64,000 nt of DNA from Omphiscola glabra (taxonomy: Eukaryota > Mollusca > Gastropoda > Lymnaeidae), in assembly GCA_964017045.1 (NCBI GenBank), contig OZ024810.1, positions 5,698,062 to 5,762,061 on the forward strand, written 5' to 3'. Positions 62,722 through 64,000 of the stretch are shown here, in pieces; within the stretch, counting starts at the first letter, position 1, and every line of letters begins with the position of its first letter. Both the position numbers and the translations under genes were made by a program. The notes beneath the pieces are model-generated. The model worked only from the letters and a program-made list of their open reading frames with translations. It was not told the origin of the DNA and made no database searches.

Positions 62722-63395
62722 GTTAACTGTGTCAACATTTCCAACGTTAACTGTGTCAACATTTCCAACGTTAACTGTGTCAACATTTCCAACGTTAACT
62801 GTGTCAACATTTCCAACGTTAACTGTGTCAACATTTCCAACGTTAACTGTGTCAACGTTTCCAACGTTAACTGTGTCAACATTTCCAACGTTAACTGTGT
62901 CAACATTTCCAACGTTAACTGTGTCAACATTTCCAACGTTAACTGTGTCAACGTTTCCAACGTTAACTGTGTCAACATTTCCAACGTTAACTGTGTCAAC
63001 ATTTCCAACGTTAACTGTGTCAACATTTCCAACGTTAACTGTGTCAACGTTTCCAACGTTAACTGTGTCAACATTTCCAACGTTAACTGTGTCAACATTT
63101 CCAACGTTAACTGTGTCAACATTTCCAACGTTAACTGTGTCAACATTTCCAACGTTAACTGTGTCAACATTTCCAACGTTAACTGTGTCAACATTTCCAA
63201 CGTTAACTGTGTCAACGTTTCCAACGTTAACTGTGTCAACATTTCCAACGTTAACTGTGTCAACATTTCCAACGTTAACTGTGTCAACATTTCCAACGTT
63301 AACTGTGTCAACATTTCCAACGTTAACTGTGTCAACATTTCCAACGTTAACTGTGTCAACATTTCCAACGTTAACTGTGTCAACATTTCCAACGT
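62722..63395. repeat. 24-bp minisatellite, 28 copies, nearly perfect
   Basis: GTTAACTGTGTCAAC, ATTTCCAAC repeats without a single indel from 62722. The only internal variation is CAACATTTCC against CAACGTTTCC, the latter in copies 6, 10, 14 and 21. The unit is eight codons without stops, so both strands stay open (LTVSTFPT on plus, EMLTQLTL on minus) for about 230 codons. Equal openness on both strands and the lack of any non-repeat domain argue against a gene. Confidence 0.98.
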
Positions 63396-63762
63396 ATTTA
63401 ATACTTTGGTTTAATTAGTAATTCTTCTTTTTTTTTTTTTAAATTAAATATTTCTGAGGGGAGGTAAGCGACATATTCAGATACCTCAGACATTTTCCAG
63501 TTATAGCTCCCCTTACATGATACTTTTATTATGAAAAACATTTCGAAAAATCAAGTATTTAAATCTGGCTCTTTATAATAATGTCATGCAAAGTAGTGAA
63601 TCCTTTGCGTGAATCAAATTGGTTTTTTAAAAGCTGCATCAACTCAACATGACACAATATCCAAATGTTTCAGAATTCTTTCAGGGTTGTTAACTGTGTC
63701 TTATGACATGTGACTTATGACATGTGACATGTGTTCTTTTTTATTTCATTTATTTGTTAAAG
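63396..63762. other. no gene recognised
   Basis: Unique DNA with a T-run (63429-63440). A stray GTTAACTGTGTC at 63689 repeats the core of the 24-bp minisatellite, and a TTATGACATGTGAC duplication follows at 63702-63730. Confidence 0.5.
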
Positions 63763-63861
63763 GCGTTCGTACGAAGAATGTGTACAACCCAAAAGTACAA
63801 TTTCTGGGTGACGCCGATGGATTTCACCATACTGTAGAGTCAAATGAAATGTTTAAAATAG
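63763..63861 (+). other. candidate coding exon, 99 nt, phase 1-1
   Basis: A pyrimidine-rich tract (TTCTTTTTTATTTCATTTAT, then TGTTAAAG ending at 63762) forms an acceptor. The following 99 nt read, after two bases, as 32 codons without a stop, including NPKVQFLGDADGFHHTVE and ending SNEMFKI. AG|GTAAAG at 63860-63867 is a fair donor. Both boundaries interrupt a codon after its first base, so the exon could be skipped or duplicated without shifting frame, as is common for extracellular-domain exons. The composition is clearly more protein-like than the surrounding AT-rich DNA. I do not recognise the family and cannot assign neighbouring exons. Confidence 0.5.
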
Positions 63862-63882
63862 GTAAAGATGACCATTAAATGA

Positions 63883-64000
63883 CCACCAAACAGTGGCGTA
63901 GCGAGCTTCAATCGCGCCCGGGGCACAATACCTTTTTAGCGCCCCCCCCCCCACTATTCGAAAACCATACAATATTATATGTAAAATATACAATTTGGCG
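63883..64000 (-). mobile_element. second hAT-type MITE, inverted and cut by window end
   Basis: CAGTGGCGTAGCGAG at 63891 is the reverse complement of the right end of the element at 47390-47635. The match continues through GCGCCCGGGGCACAATACC, the AGCGCCCC block and CGAAAACCATACAATATTAT. Only one copy of the internal 20-bp unit is present, against about five in the first element, and an 11-C run sits at 63942-63952. The preceding 8 bases (CCACCAAA, 63883-63890) would be the target duplication; the other end lies beyond the window. Confidence 0.85.

Noticed and set aside
62706..63418. Two open frames of about 230 codons on opposite strands (repeat proteins)
   Set aside because: Both are explained by a stop-free 24-bp unit. 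Neither has a non-repeat domain, a signal peptide or splice context.
50000..64000. tRNA genes
   Set aside because: I looked for B-box-like GGTTCRANYCC with a plausible A box and found only partial matches such as GGTTCAAAAG near 56626.

Overview
The window looks like nuclear DNA from an animal, most likely a marine or aquatic invertebrate. The grounds are abundant satellite and minisatellite DNA, a decayed LINE reverse transcriptase, a CR1/L2-like LINE tail, non-autonomous hAT elements with CAGTGGCGTAGC-type ends, and only short exon-like islands with GT/AG signals. There is no sign of bacterial gene organisation (no operons, no long single-frame genes). The species cannot be named from the sequence alone.

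Layout. 1-453: the end of a 30-bp minisatellite. 454-1179: AT-rich unique DNA. 1180-46231: one uninterrupted satellite of about 1,098 monomers of 41 bp, some 70% of the window. It is built from nested higher-order duplications of roughly 61 to 105 monomers, and by phase arithmetic only seven monomers have a changed length. 46232-47389: degenerate flanking repeats and two weak exon candidates. 47390-47635: a complete hAT-type MITE with 8-bp target duplications. 49075-50580: a dead LINE on the minus strand, one coding segment of which has become a 39-bp tandem repeat. 50636-63395: unusually dense, unrelated minisatellites (units of 6 to 44 bp) between small transposon remnants: a hAT-like end, a CR1/L2-like 3' end and a possible hAT transposase scrap. 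63763-63861: the best candidate for a real coding exon. 63891-64000: a second copy of the MITE in inverted orientation, cut by the window end.

How it works together. I see no complete gene and no new protein-coding system. The long open frames in the right part are reading-frame artefacts of tandem repeats whose units lack stop codons. If the exon candidates are real, the window is intronic or intergenic sequence on the plus strand of one or more genes. The main object of interest is the 45-kb satellite: its length constancy, layered duplications, a conserved hairpin potential, and a splice-donor-like GTAAGT in most monomers.
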